Assembly: GCA_964430565.1 (NCBI GenBank)
Contig: CAYSFD010000022.1
Coordinates: forward strand, 1-16,401
Direction: 5' to 3'
Source of the DNA: VBDM01 sp964430565
GTDB taxonomy: Bacteria > Pseudomonadota > Gammaproteobacteria > Burkholderiales > SG8-39
Length of the DNA: 16,401 nt
Numbering within the stretch: the first letter of the stretch is position 1; each line of letters begins with the position of its first letter. A program made the position numbers and the translations under genes. Positions 7,488 to 15,087 of this stretch are shown here, piece after piece. A model generated the notes under the pieces. That model was not told the DNA's origin and made no database searches. It saw nothing but the letters and a program-made list of their open reading frames with translations.

Positions 7488-7503
7488 CTGTCGTATCAGC
7501 GTT

Positions 7504-9096
7504 TTACTCGGCCTTGCCGCCGCCTTCCTGTAGTTTCTGCAACACCTGGTCGAGGCCGAAGGTGCCCGCCTTCTGGCGGGGCGGAAACGCCTTATAGGTG
7601 GCCAGATGCTGGCCGATGTAGTCCACGGCCGGCAGGATTGCGAAGGCACGTTCGGCGCGCCATTTGCTGTAACCGATGGCCTCGTGGTCGGCCCGCTCAA
7701 ACGGATCGCCGCGCAGGTCGAACAGCTTCGGCATGCGCAGGGTCACCATGGGATCCTGCCAGACGTCGAATCCGTGGGCGCGTTGCTCCTGGAAGACGAT
7801 CTTCCAGCGGTCGTAGCGCAGGCCCACGAGGCTGCCCCCGTCGTTCCAGTAGAAGAATTCGTGACGCGGCCATTCACCCTTTCCCTGCAGCGCAGGCATC
7901 AGGTTGTAACCGTCGAGATGAACCTTGTAGGTCTGGTCGCCGGCCTTGTGGCCATTCAGCAACTTCGCCTTAATGTCCAGCTCGCCAGCGGCCGCCATCA
8001 GGGTGGGCACAAAGTCTTCAAGCGAGGTGATGTCGTTGATCTGCGTGCCGGGCTTGACGACGCCGGGCCAGCGGACGAGCGCCGGCATTCGATAGCCACC
8101 CTCCCAGTTGGAGTTCTTCTCGTTGCGGAAGGGGGTCATGCCACCGTCAGGCCAGGAGAAGACTTCGGCCCCGTTGTCCGAGGTGTATAGGACGATGGTG
8201 TTCTCGTCGAGGCCCAGTTCCTTGAGCTTGTTGAGAACCTGCCCGACCATGCCGTCGTGTTCGGTCATGGCATCAGCCGCGATGCCCAGGCCGGTCTTGC
8301 CATCCGACGCCGCCTTTAAGTGCGTCCAGATGTGCATCCGGGTGGTGTTGTACCAGACGAAGAAGGGCTTGTTGGCCTTCTTGGCGCGCTCCAGGAAATT
8401 GAGCGTCTTGGCGGTGACCTCTTCGTCGATGGTCTCCATGCGCTTCTTGGTCAACGGGCCGGTGTCTTTGATGGTCTGTTTGCCAATGCGGCCATTGCGC
8501 CCATCCACGGTCGGATCGTCCTTGGCCGACGCGAAGCTTTCAATCACGCCGCGCGGGCCGAACTTCTTCTTGAATTCCGGATTTTTCGGATAATCGGCGT
8601 TCTCCGGCTCCTCTTCCGCATTCAGGTGGTAGAGATTGCCGAAGAATTCGTCGAACCCGTGAACCGTGGGCAGGAACTCATTCAGGTCGCCGAGGTGGTT
8701 CTTGCCGAACTGTCCGGTCATGTAGCCAAGCGGCTTGAGCAATTCGGCCAGGCTCGGATCCTTGGATGACAGGCCCTCTTTCCCCCCGGGCATGCCGATC
8801 TTCAAAAGACCGGTGCGGAAGCCGCTCTGGCCGGTGATAAACGCCGCGCGACCGGCGGTGCAGCTCTGCTGGCCATAGAAGTCGGTGAACAGCGCGCCTT
8901 GCTTGGCGATGCTGTCGATGTTAGGCGTCCTGAACCCCATCATGCCCTGGTTGTAGGCGCTGACGTTCCACACGCCGATGTCGTCACCCATGATGACGAG
9001 GATGTTGGGCTTCTTCTGCTGTGCGGTTGCGGGCAGCGCGATTGCGGCCAGCGCCGCCGCCAAAACCATGCTGCACAATTTCAGGCTTCGCTTCAT
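7504..9096 (-). CDS. Secreted formylglycine-dependent sulfatase (arylsulfatase-like) A
   Basis: A 530-residue alkaline-phosphatase-superfamily sulfatase that would hydrolyse sulfate esters in the periplasm. The ATG at 9096 is chosen because GGAGGT stands 7 bases upstream and the product then starts with a Sec signal, MKRSLKLCSMVLAAALAAIA with cleavage near ATA/QQ (25). Motifs: PNILVIMGDD (metal ligands Asp38, Asp39), QSCTAGRAAF with Cys79-Thr-Ala-Gly-Arg83 as the formylglycine site (C-x-A-x-R), GQFGKNHLGD (Lys132, His134), HGFDEFFG, and YTSDNGAEV in the C-terminal half. Full length for the family. The maturase that converts the Cys is not in the window. It lies downstream of a close paralogue with a terminator between them, so separate transcription is likely. 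Substrate unknown. Confidence 0.95.
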   Translation of the reverse strand: MKRSLKLCSMVLAAALAAIALPATAQQKKPNILVIMGDDIGVWNVSAYNQGMMGFRTPNIDSIAKQGALFTDFYGQQSCTAGRAAFITGQSGFRTGLLKIGMPGGKEGLSSKDPSLAELLKPLGYMTGQFGKNHLGDLNEFLPTVHGFDEFFGNLYHLNAEEEPENADYPKNPEFKKKFGPRGVIESFASAKDDPTVDGRNGRIGKQTIKDTGPLTKKRMETIDEEVTAKTLNFLERAKKANKPFFVWYNTTRMHIWTHLKAASDGKTGLGIAADAMTEHDGMVGQVLNKLKELGLDENTIVLYTSDNGAEVFSWPDGGMTPFRNEKNSNWEGGYRMPALVRWPGVVKPGTQINDITSLEDFVPTLMAAAGELDIKAKLLNGHKAGDQTYKVHLDGYNLMPALQGKGEWPRHEFFYWNDGGSLVGLRYDRWKIVFQEQRAHGFDVWQDPMVTLRMPKLFDLRGDPFERADHEAIGYSKWRAERAFAILPAVDYIGQHLATYKAFPPRQKAGTFGLDQVLQKLQEGGGKAE

Positions 9097-9262
9097 TCGT
9101 GCTACCTCCACAAGAATTCGATTGATTTTTTCGGGGCTGGGACCGGGACCCACAGCATCCCGCGTCCCTATTGAGCTGCGCAAATGGACGGCCGAAATTC
9201 TACTCTGACCCGTTGAGTACGGACGAGGATGGCTACCGTTGAGTCGGTATCTTCAGCTTCCC

Positions 9263-9296
9263 AAAATTGCCCCCGCCGACTTGCGACGGTGGGGGC
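9263..9296 (-). terminator. Hairpin terminator after sulfatase B
   Basis: GCCCCCGCCG (9269-9278) pairs with CGGTGGGGGC (9287-9296), a 10-bp stem with one wobble position and an 8-base loop. On the minus strand it is followed by AATTTT. It lies 17 bases beyond the stop at 9314. The T tract is short, so termination may be incomplete. The rest of the 217-bp gap up to 9313 holds no gene I can support. Confidence 0.75.
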
Positions 9297-9313
9297 AGGA
9301 GTGCACGGTTGCG

Positions 9314-10891
<1,578 letters not shown>

Positions 10892-10925
10892 GTGGTGCTC
10901 CTCCCTCTGTTGTTGTGTGATGTGT

Positions 10926-11039
10926 TCACTTTGGAAAAATCTCGTTCCAATCCTTCTTCATATCCACAACCGTCCAGCCCTTGGCGGTGGCTTCATCCAG
11001 CGCCTTGTCGAGGTGGCCGATGGAAGACTGGCGGTCGCA
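10926..11039 (-). pseudogene. C-terminal remnant of an exported HAD phosphatase (left copy)
   Basis: The minus strand reads SSIGHLDKALDEATAKGW then TVVDMKKDWNEIFPK and stop. This matches the end of the longer remnant at 12295-12567 (ALEDHAKKDGWTVVSMKNDW then KTIFPQ). The catalytic domain is missing: the frame runs upstream only to the TAA that ends the Fic gene, with which it is in frame. The 21 bases after the stop match those after the other tail at 17 positions. It is therefore a decayed duplicate, truncated where the Fic region begins. Confidence 0.75.
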
Positions 11040-11057
11040 AGCTGCCCTTCGGGCCTT

Positions 11058-12140
11058 TTAAATTTTCCGGTACCTTGTTGTTCTTCCAAGACCGATTCTT
11101 TCTATTTTGTTAAGTTTTAAAAGTTTATCCAGCGCTTGGCTGACCGTCGGCCGGGCAATGTTAGCCTTCTTTGAAATCTCCAAAGGAGTCGCCTCCCTCA
11201 CGGATTCGAGAGCCTGCCACACAGCGATCTGTTTTGGAGAAAGAAGCTTCTCGATATTTTCTTGAGATAGTAGAGCCATTGCCATCTCTGATTGTTTCAA
11301 GATCACGGTCAGAAAAAAATCAAGCCATGGACGAATATTGGGATGCTCCGTTTTTAGGGATTTCTGGCTTCTTCGGAGAGCCAGATAATAATCAGGCTTA
11401 TTGTCTTCGACTAATTTCTCATGAGAAACATATGGCATGTAGGCATAGCCCTGTGAAAGCAAAAGTAAATTCATAAGAATTCTTGAGAGCCTGCCATTGC
11501 CATCCTGAAACGGGTGGATGTTTAAGAATTCGACTAAAAAGTTACCGATCACAAGAAGTGGGTGGTGTGCTTTGGTTTCAAACTCCCCTCTTGTCAACTC
11601 AACAAGCTCCTGCATTTCCTTGGGGGTGAGCCAGGCCGGGGTGGTGTCAAAAAGAACACCGATGGATTTACCGGCCTCATCAATCATCTCAACTTTATTC
11701 TCAGTCTTTTTATAGTCGCCGCGATGGAGTTTATCTTTATCAACGTATTTTAGAAGCTCTTTATGAAAATGCCTGATGGTTGATTCGGATAGTTTAAGGG
11801 TCTGCCAAGAATCAAAGACGTTGAGGAGAAGTTCGTAGTACCCTCTAACCTCTTGCTTGTCCCTGTCGCGGAACTTCTGGACAGAAATCCCCCTCATGAG
11901 CTTTTCAACGTCCTGGTCAGAAAGCCGGGCTCCTTCAATGCGGGTCGAAGCGCCGGTGGATGTAATAAGCACTGACTTTTTCAGCCTCCCAAGCGCTTGG
12001 GGGCTCAGCTTGGCGCCCGCCATCCACTGGCCCTTGAGCTCATCAATTTTAGCGATTTTAGACCAAATCCCGGCGGGGAGATTTTTTAGTCGGTTGCTCA
12101 AGACGTTATTGTCACGTTTCATCGCGTAAATCGTCCTCAT
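11058..12140 (-). CDS. Fic family protein with self-inhibitory motif and C-terminal winged helix
   Basis: A 360-residue Fic protein, predicted to transfer AMP (or another nucleotide moiety) to a protein target in the cytoplasm. The catalytic loop HPFQDGNGRLSR is complete at 209-220. An inhibitory-helix motif, S65-TRI-E69-G70, lies N-terminal to it, as in class II Fic proteins, so the enzyme is probably self-restrained. Residues about 300-360 (LEISKKANIARPTVSQALDK) look like a winged helix-turn-helix able to bind DNA. The start may be ATG at 12140 or the in-frame ATG at 12122, which has GAGGA upstream. The gene is visibly AT-richer than everything around it and lies between two HAD gene tails, signs of horizontal arrival. 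Repeated TATGAG boxes upstream suggest autoregulation. Confidence 0.92.
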   Translation of the reverse strand: MRTIYAMKRDNNVLSNRLKNLPAGIWSKIAKIDELKGQWMAGAKLSPQALGRLKKSVLITSTGASTRIEGARLSDQDVEKLMRGISVQKFRDRDKQEVRGYYELLLNVFDSWQTLKLSESTIRHFHKELLKYVDKDKLHRGDYKKTENKVEMIDEAGKSIGVLFDTTPAWLTPKEMQELVELTRGEFETKAHHPLLVIGNFLVEFLNIHPFQDGNGRLSRILMNLLLLSQGYAYMPYVSHEKLVEDNKPDYYLALRRSQKSLKTEHPNIRPWLDFFLTVILKQSEMAMALLSQENIEKLLSPKQIAVWQALESVREATPLEISKKANIARPTVSQALDKLLKLNKIERIGLGRTTRYRKI

Positions 12141-12180
12141 ATTTTAACAATATGAGATTATATGAGATTAGTTTCTCATA
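12136..12180 (-). promoter_or_regulatory. Fic promoter/operator region with repeated TATGAG boxes
   Basis: CTCATATT (12136-12143) and AATATGAG (12149-12156) form a perfect 8-bp inverted repeat with a 5-base spacer, overlapping the upstream ATG. Two exact tandem copies of TATGAGATTA occupy 12151-12170, and CTCATA at 12175-12180 completes four half-sites. On the minus strand TATAAT (12162-12157) could be a -10 box inside the array; I see no good -35. The layout suits an operator bound by the winged helix of the Fic protein. Confidence 0.6.
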
Positions 12181-12294
12181 AGCCACTCAATTTTTGGCCT
12201 CTCAATGGTCTCCATCCGCTTAAGGTAAGTCGCTTGAGTTTTATGCCGTTTCTCCTTTCGGTTGTTGGTTGATTCATGTTGTTTTTTGATCCGT
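12181..12294. other. Spacer between HAD tail and Fic operator, probable decayed operon junction
   Basis: No intact gene. Read on the minus strand, the first 21 bases from the HAD stop resemble the bases between the other HAD tail and sulfatase B. An AAAGGAG ribosome-site-like motif follows, then ATA where a start codon would stand. A short KRMETIE reading at 12201-12224 recalls a sulfatase motif but is too short to call. I read the stretch as scraps of a lost gene junction. Confidence 0.35.
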
Positions 12295-12567
12295 TCATTG
12301 CGGGAAAATCGTTTTCCAATCGTTCTTCATGCTGACGACGGTCCAGCCGTCCTTCTTCGCATGGTCTTCCAGCGCGGTTGTGAAGTAACCGTATTTCACG
12401 TCCGGCAGTCCGCGCGCGGGACCGTAGGCAAATTCGCGCTTCGCATCGTCGTGCAGCACGAGCAGCTCGAACCGCGCGCCGCTGCCGCCCTGCGCGTATT
12501 CCAGCATCTGCTGGTCGCCCACGGAGTTGCCGAACGCGAGCGCGGCGGCGATGAGGTTTGTGTCCTT
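12295..12567 (-). pseudogene. C-terminal fragment of an exported HAD phosphatase (right copy)
   Basis: The frame is open for about 90 codons and reads LAFGNSVGDQQMLEYAQ, then ARFELLVLHDDAKREFAYGP, then GWTVVSMKNDWKTIFPQ. This is the end of exported phosphoserine-phosphatase-like HAD proteins, normally about 300 residues or longer. HAD motif IV, usually GNSDGD, reads GNSVGD, losing one acidic residue. The nucleophile DxD and motifs II-III are absent. Upstream the frame reads NLIAAALA before a stop at 12568-12570, which may be a relic of the signal peptide joined to the tail by internal deletion. No convincing start remains; a GTG at 12522 could at most give 75 residues. It follows the HupE-like gene by about 20 bases, so it was probably the next gene of that operon. 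Confidence 0.75.
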
Positions 12568-12585
12568 TCAGTGGTTAATCATTTT

Positions 12586-13572
12586 TCAAAATGTGGCGAT
12601 GCGTTGGATGACCCAGAACATCGCAATGCTGCCAATGGCATAGGCCGGCGCGAGCTCCGCCCAACGCGGAAACGGAATTCGGATGCGGCGGATCAGCACG
12701 ATGAAAACGAGCACCGCGGCGATGAAGAGCAGTTGGCCGACTTCGACGCCGAGGTTAAAGAACAACAGCGCCAGCGGAATCTGACCCTGCGGCAAGCCGA
12801 CTTCGCTCAACGCGCCCGCGAAACCGAAGCCGTGCAACAGCCCGAACGCCAGCGCCACTATCCACGGCGCGCGAGACGTGAGGCCCTCGCGGCCCTGCCG
12901 GTCATGCAGGATCTCCGCCGCGACGAACACGATGCTCAATGCGATGAACGCCTCGACCGGCCGCTGCGGCACGTGGACAAAGCCGAGCGTCGCCGCCGCC
13001 AGCGTGAGGCTGTGCGCGATGGTGAACGCGGTCACGGTCTTCACCAGCTTCCAGCCCCCGCGCGTGAGGATGAGCAGCGCGAGCACGAACAGCAAATGAT
13101 CCACGCCGAGCAGAATGTGTTCGACGCCGAGCGTGAGGTACGTGCGGACAACCGCCAGCGAGCTCGGCGCAGCCTCGACGACGAATGACGGAGCGGACGG
13201 CGTGAGCCGCGTGACTTGCGTGGTGCCATCCAAGCGTTCCAAACGCACGAGCACGTCGGTCATCGTCGAAGCCAGGCCGGCGATGTGAATCGTGCCGCCG
13301 GTCAGTCCGCCCGCGCACTTCACGGTCCAGCGTTCGGTAAATGCGTTGTTGACCATCGAAGCGCGCGGTTCGGTCACGTTTGTGCAGCCGGCGGGAAGTT
13401 CCACGTAGAGTCCCATTCTCAGATTCTCGCCCCGGCCCGGCACTTTCCACAGCACGTCGTAGGTTTCCGGTCCCGTCTGGCGCAGTTCGAGATACGCGGG
13501 ACGCACCTCGTGCGCGAACGCATGGGAGGCGAACGTCGTGAATAGAATAAGAATCACGATCGCGCGTCTCAT
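12586..13572 (-). CDS. HupE/UreJ-2 family membrane protein
   Basis: A 328-residue protein with a cleavable signal (MRRAIVILILFTTFASHAFA) followed directly by HEVRPAYLEL, the signature opening of the HupE/UreJ-2 family. Residues about 21-150 form a beta-rich periplasmic domain. From about 150 on there are six or seven hydrophobic segments containing GVEHILLGVDHLLF, FTIAHSLTLAAATLG and FGLLHGFGFAGALSEVGLP, with His and Asp residues suited to metal binding. HupE/UreJ relatives are linked to nickel uptake, but this subgroup's substrate is unproven. The ATG overlaps the isomerase stop by ATGA (13569-13572), so the two are translationally coupled. It is followed closely by a HAD remnant. Confidence 0.9.
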   Translation of the reverse strand: MRRAIVILILFTTFASHAFAHEVRPAYLELRQTGPETYDVLWKVPGRGENLRMGLYVELPAGCTNVTEPRASMVNNAFTERWTVKCAGGLTGGTIHIAGLASTMTDVLVRLERLDGTTQVTRLTPSAPSFVVEAAPSSLAVVRTYLTLGVEHILLGVDHLLFVLALLILTRGGWKLVKTVTAFTIAHSLTLAAATLGFVHVPQRPVEAFIALSIVFVAAEILHDRQGREGLTSRAPWIVALAFGLLHGFGFAGALSEVGLPQGQIPLALLFFNLGVEVGQLLFIAAVLVFIVLIRRIRIPFPRWAELAPAYAIGSIAMFWVIQRIATF

Positions 13573-14507
13573 TTGACCTCACTTGCCGCGATCGTGGCTT
13601 TGTCCACCGGCTCCGGGCCCTCGATGGTCACGGTGTAGCGCTTCAGCAGTTCCGCGTAAAACTTTGCGTTCCCTTCCAGTCGCCGGGCGTTGTCCCACTC
13701 TCGACGCACGACGTCACGCACGTCCGCCAACTCGGGCAGGCGACCTTTCGTCCGTTCGCTGACCAGCACCAGATGCACGCCGTAGCCGGACTCAATCGGC
13801 CCCTGCCATTGGCCGGGCGAAAGCTCAGCCAGCTTCGCCGCAAACTCCTCCCCGAACTGTTTCGCAATCTCGCCAGTCGGCACGGATCGGAACGTGTGTT
13901 CGAGTAAAAACGAATCGCCCAGCGCCGAGCTATCGGCCTTGCCGCCGGCCTGCTTCAACTGCGCCAGCACGTGCGCGGTGTCGCGCGCGAGATTGTCGCC
14001 GTGCTTGGCGGGGTCGAGATACACCTGGCTGAACGTGAACCGTGGCTCGACGCGAAACGATTCGGGGTGCGCCTGCAGATAGGCGTTCAAGTCGGCGTCG
14101 GTCGGCTCGGTTTGAGCGGCAATGTCATCCGACACGAACTCCAGCTTCTGCCGCAAGCGGCGGCGGATAACGGTGTCATCCTTGTCCAGACCCAGCGCCA
14201 TCGCTTCGCGCGTCGCGATTTCCTCGCGCACCCAGTCGTCGATCAAGCCCTTGAGGTCCGCGTCGGTGGGCGGCCGCTGCCAGGTCTTCGCAAAGCCGGC
14301 CGCCAGATGCTCGACCTGCCCCACCGTCACGATAATCTTCCCCGGCGCACCGCTGCTGCCGGGTTTGGCCATCAGACCGTAGGCGATAAACAGCCCCGCC
14401 CCCAGCAGGAGGAAATGCAGCAGCGGTTCGCGGATGAAGCGGTGCATGATTGGTCGAAGAGTCGCAGGGTCTAAGGGTCGCAGAGTCGAAGTAGAGTCTT
14501 TCATCAT
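13569..14507 (-). CDS. Membrane-anchored PpiC-type peptidyl-prolyl cis-trans isomerase (copy 2)
   Basis: Parvulin-like foldase paralogous to 1327-2196, sharing the N-terminal anchor, IRRRLRQKLEFVSDDI and QWQGPIESGYGVHLVLVSER. Two starts compete. ATG at 14447 gives 292 residues (MHRFIREPLLHFLLLGAGLF) and aligns with the start of copy 1, but has no ribosome site. ATG at 14507 overlaps the stop of the four-helix-bundle gene (ATGA) and adds 20 residues, including STSTLRPLDPATLRPI, encoded by the 8-bp repeat array. The native start is thus probably 14447, while the inserted cassette offers a coupled new start. The stop overlaps the HupE-like gene by four bases. Periplasmic-facing and probably a helper for exported products. 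Confidence 0.88.
   Translation of the reverse strand: MMKDSTSTLRPLDPATLRPIMHRFIREPLLHFLLLGAGLFIAYGLMAKPGSSGAPGKIIVTVGQVEHLAAGFAKTWQRPPTDADLKGLIDDWVREEIATREAMALGLDKDDTVIRRRLRQKLEFVSDDIAAQTEPTDADLNAYLQAHPESFRVEPRFTFSQVYLDPAKHGDNLARDTAHVLAQLKQAGGKADSSALGDSFLLEHTFRSVPTGEIAKQFGEEFAAKLAELSPGQWQGPIESGYGVHLVLVSERTKGRLPELADVRDVVRREWDNARRLEGNAKFYAELLKRYTVTIEGPEPVDKATIAASEVK
14453..14500 (+). repeat. Left array of 8-bp repeats (GTCGMARR units)
   Basis: On the plus strand the units run GTCGAAGA, GTCGCAGG, GTCTAAGG, GTCGCAGA, then GTCGAAG and a degenerate GTC. The first 22 bases match the inverted right array (15065-15086) at 20 positions. The array separates the S23 stop from the native isomerase start and is read in frame as isomerase N-terminus. 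Confidence 0.85.
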
Positions 14508-14872
14508 GAGTCCTTCCTGAGATGCGAGGTCATGGAAGCGATCCCAGCAGAAATCTGTCTTGCTTTGGATCGTCTGGCTTCGGCATTTGCGGAGTCGGTA
14601 TAACCGAGGTCCTCAGCAGCGTAGTACATGCTGCGCACTTCACCACACGACCCCTTGGCGATATCAAGAAGGCGTGCGAAATCCGCATCGGTCGAGCGCT
14701 CGAAACCCTCGGCGACGTTGTTCATGATGGACACGCCGGCTCTCTGAATCTGGTCGCGAAAGCCGAAGTCTTTGGAAGCGGCTCCAGCACGGAAATCCTC
14801 ATAGATTTCCTTCACGAGTTCGCGGGCCTGCTGCCAGATCCACAGATCCTCGAACCGCTTCGCAGTTTCCAT
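14504..14872 (-). CDS. Four-helix bundle protein, S23/IVP family
   Basis: A 122-residue S23 family protein: the fold of proteins encoded in 23S rRNA intervening sequences, also resembling the Avd accessory protein of diversity-generating retroelements. Family landmarks are FEDLWIWQQARELVKEIYED at the N-terminus, FGFRDQIQRAGVSIMNNVAE then GFER in the middle, and FARLLDIAKGSCGEVRSM then AAEDLGY. Full length, no signal peptide; a cytoplasmic helical bundle, often oligomeric and nucleic-acid binding in relatives. ATG at 14872 follows the central repeat array with no clear ribosome site. The stop overlaps an ATG in frame with the isomerase (ATGA at 14504-14507). There is no rRNA or reverse transcriptase here, so neither known context applies; the gene sits inside 8-bp repeat arrays instead. 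Confidence 0.9.
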   Translation of the reverse strand: METAKRFEDLWIWQQARELVKEIYEDFRAGAASKDFGFRDQIQRAGVSIMNNVAEGFERSTDADFARLLDIAKGSCGEVRSMYYAAEDLGYTDSANAEARRSKARQISAGIASMTSHLRKDS

Positions 14873-14877
14873 ATGCC

Positions 14878-15005
14878 GTCAGTCTCAGAGTCCCAAAGTC
14901 GCAAAGTCCCAGGGTCACAAAGTCACAGAGTCCCAGGTCGCAGAGTCACTGAGTCCCAGAGGCCCACGGTCGCAAAGTCGCAAAGTCACTGAGTCGCAAG
15001 GGTCC
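14878..15005 (+). repeat. Central array of 8-bp repeats (RGTCNCAR units)
   Basis: About fifteen imperfect units such as AGTCTCAG, AGTCCCAA, AGTCGCAA, AGTCACAG and AGTCACTG, mostly spaced 8 bp with occasional one- or two-base slips. It lies immediately upstream of the S23 start. Its units (GTCNCA) differ from the GTCGAAG units of the two outer arrays. It is not a CRISPR: there are no unique spacers. Confidence 0.88.
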
Positions 15006-15027
15006 GTCTTTCTACCGGCCATTCCTG

Positions 15028-15086
15028 GACTCTTCGACCCTTCGACTCTTCGACTCTTGGACTTTTCGACCCTGCGACCCTTCGAC
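15028..15086 (-). repeat. Right, inverted array of 8-bp repeats
   Basis: Seven uninterrupted 8-bp units on the plus strand: GACTCTTC, GACCCTTC, GACTCTTC, GACTCTTG, GACTTTTC, GACCCTGC and GACCCTTC, then GAC. It ends one base short of the DUF3604 stop codon. Its orientation is opposite to the left and central arrays, with which it could pair as a hairpin. Confidence 0.9.
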
Positions 15087-15087
15087 C

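Larger units (their letters stand above)
14453..15086 (-). mobile_element. Putative S23/four-helix-bundle cassette bounded by inverted 8-bp-repeat arrays
   Basis: A 634-bp unit holding one gene (S23-like) and three arrays of 8-bp repeats. The outer ends are inverted copies of GTCGAAGRGTCGCAGGGTC. The right end lies one base after the DUF3604 stop codon and the left end five bases from the isomerase ATG, so the unit fills the junction between two genes that touch in the other copy of this module. No transposase is inside and I see no target duplication, so movement would depend on enzymes elsewhere. The boundaries and the element status are inferences from this internal comparison. Confidence 0.55.

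Noticed and set aside
9097..9183. Upstream start of sulfatase A at 9183
   Set aside because: GGAGGT and a clean signal peptide favour ATG at 9096.
11041..11060. GCCCTTCGGGC hairpin beside the Fic stop as a terminator
   Set aside because: The stem is only four base pairs, and the T run is on the plus strand, not the Fic strand.
12201..12224. Sulfatase fragment (KRMETIE reading) upstream of Fic
   Set aside because: Six or seven residues are too few to assign, although it would fit a deleted sulfatase.
14878..15086. CRISPR array
   Set aside because: The repeats are 8-bp head-to-tail units with no spacers and no cas genes nearby.
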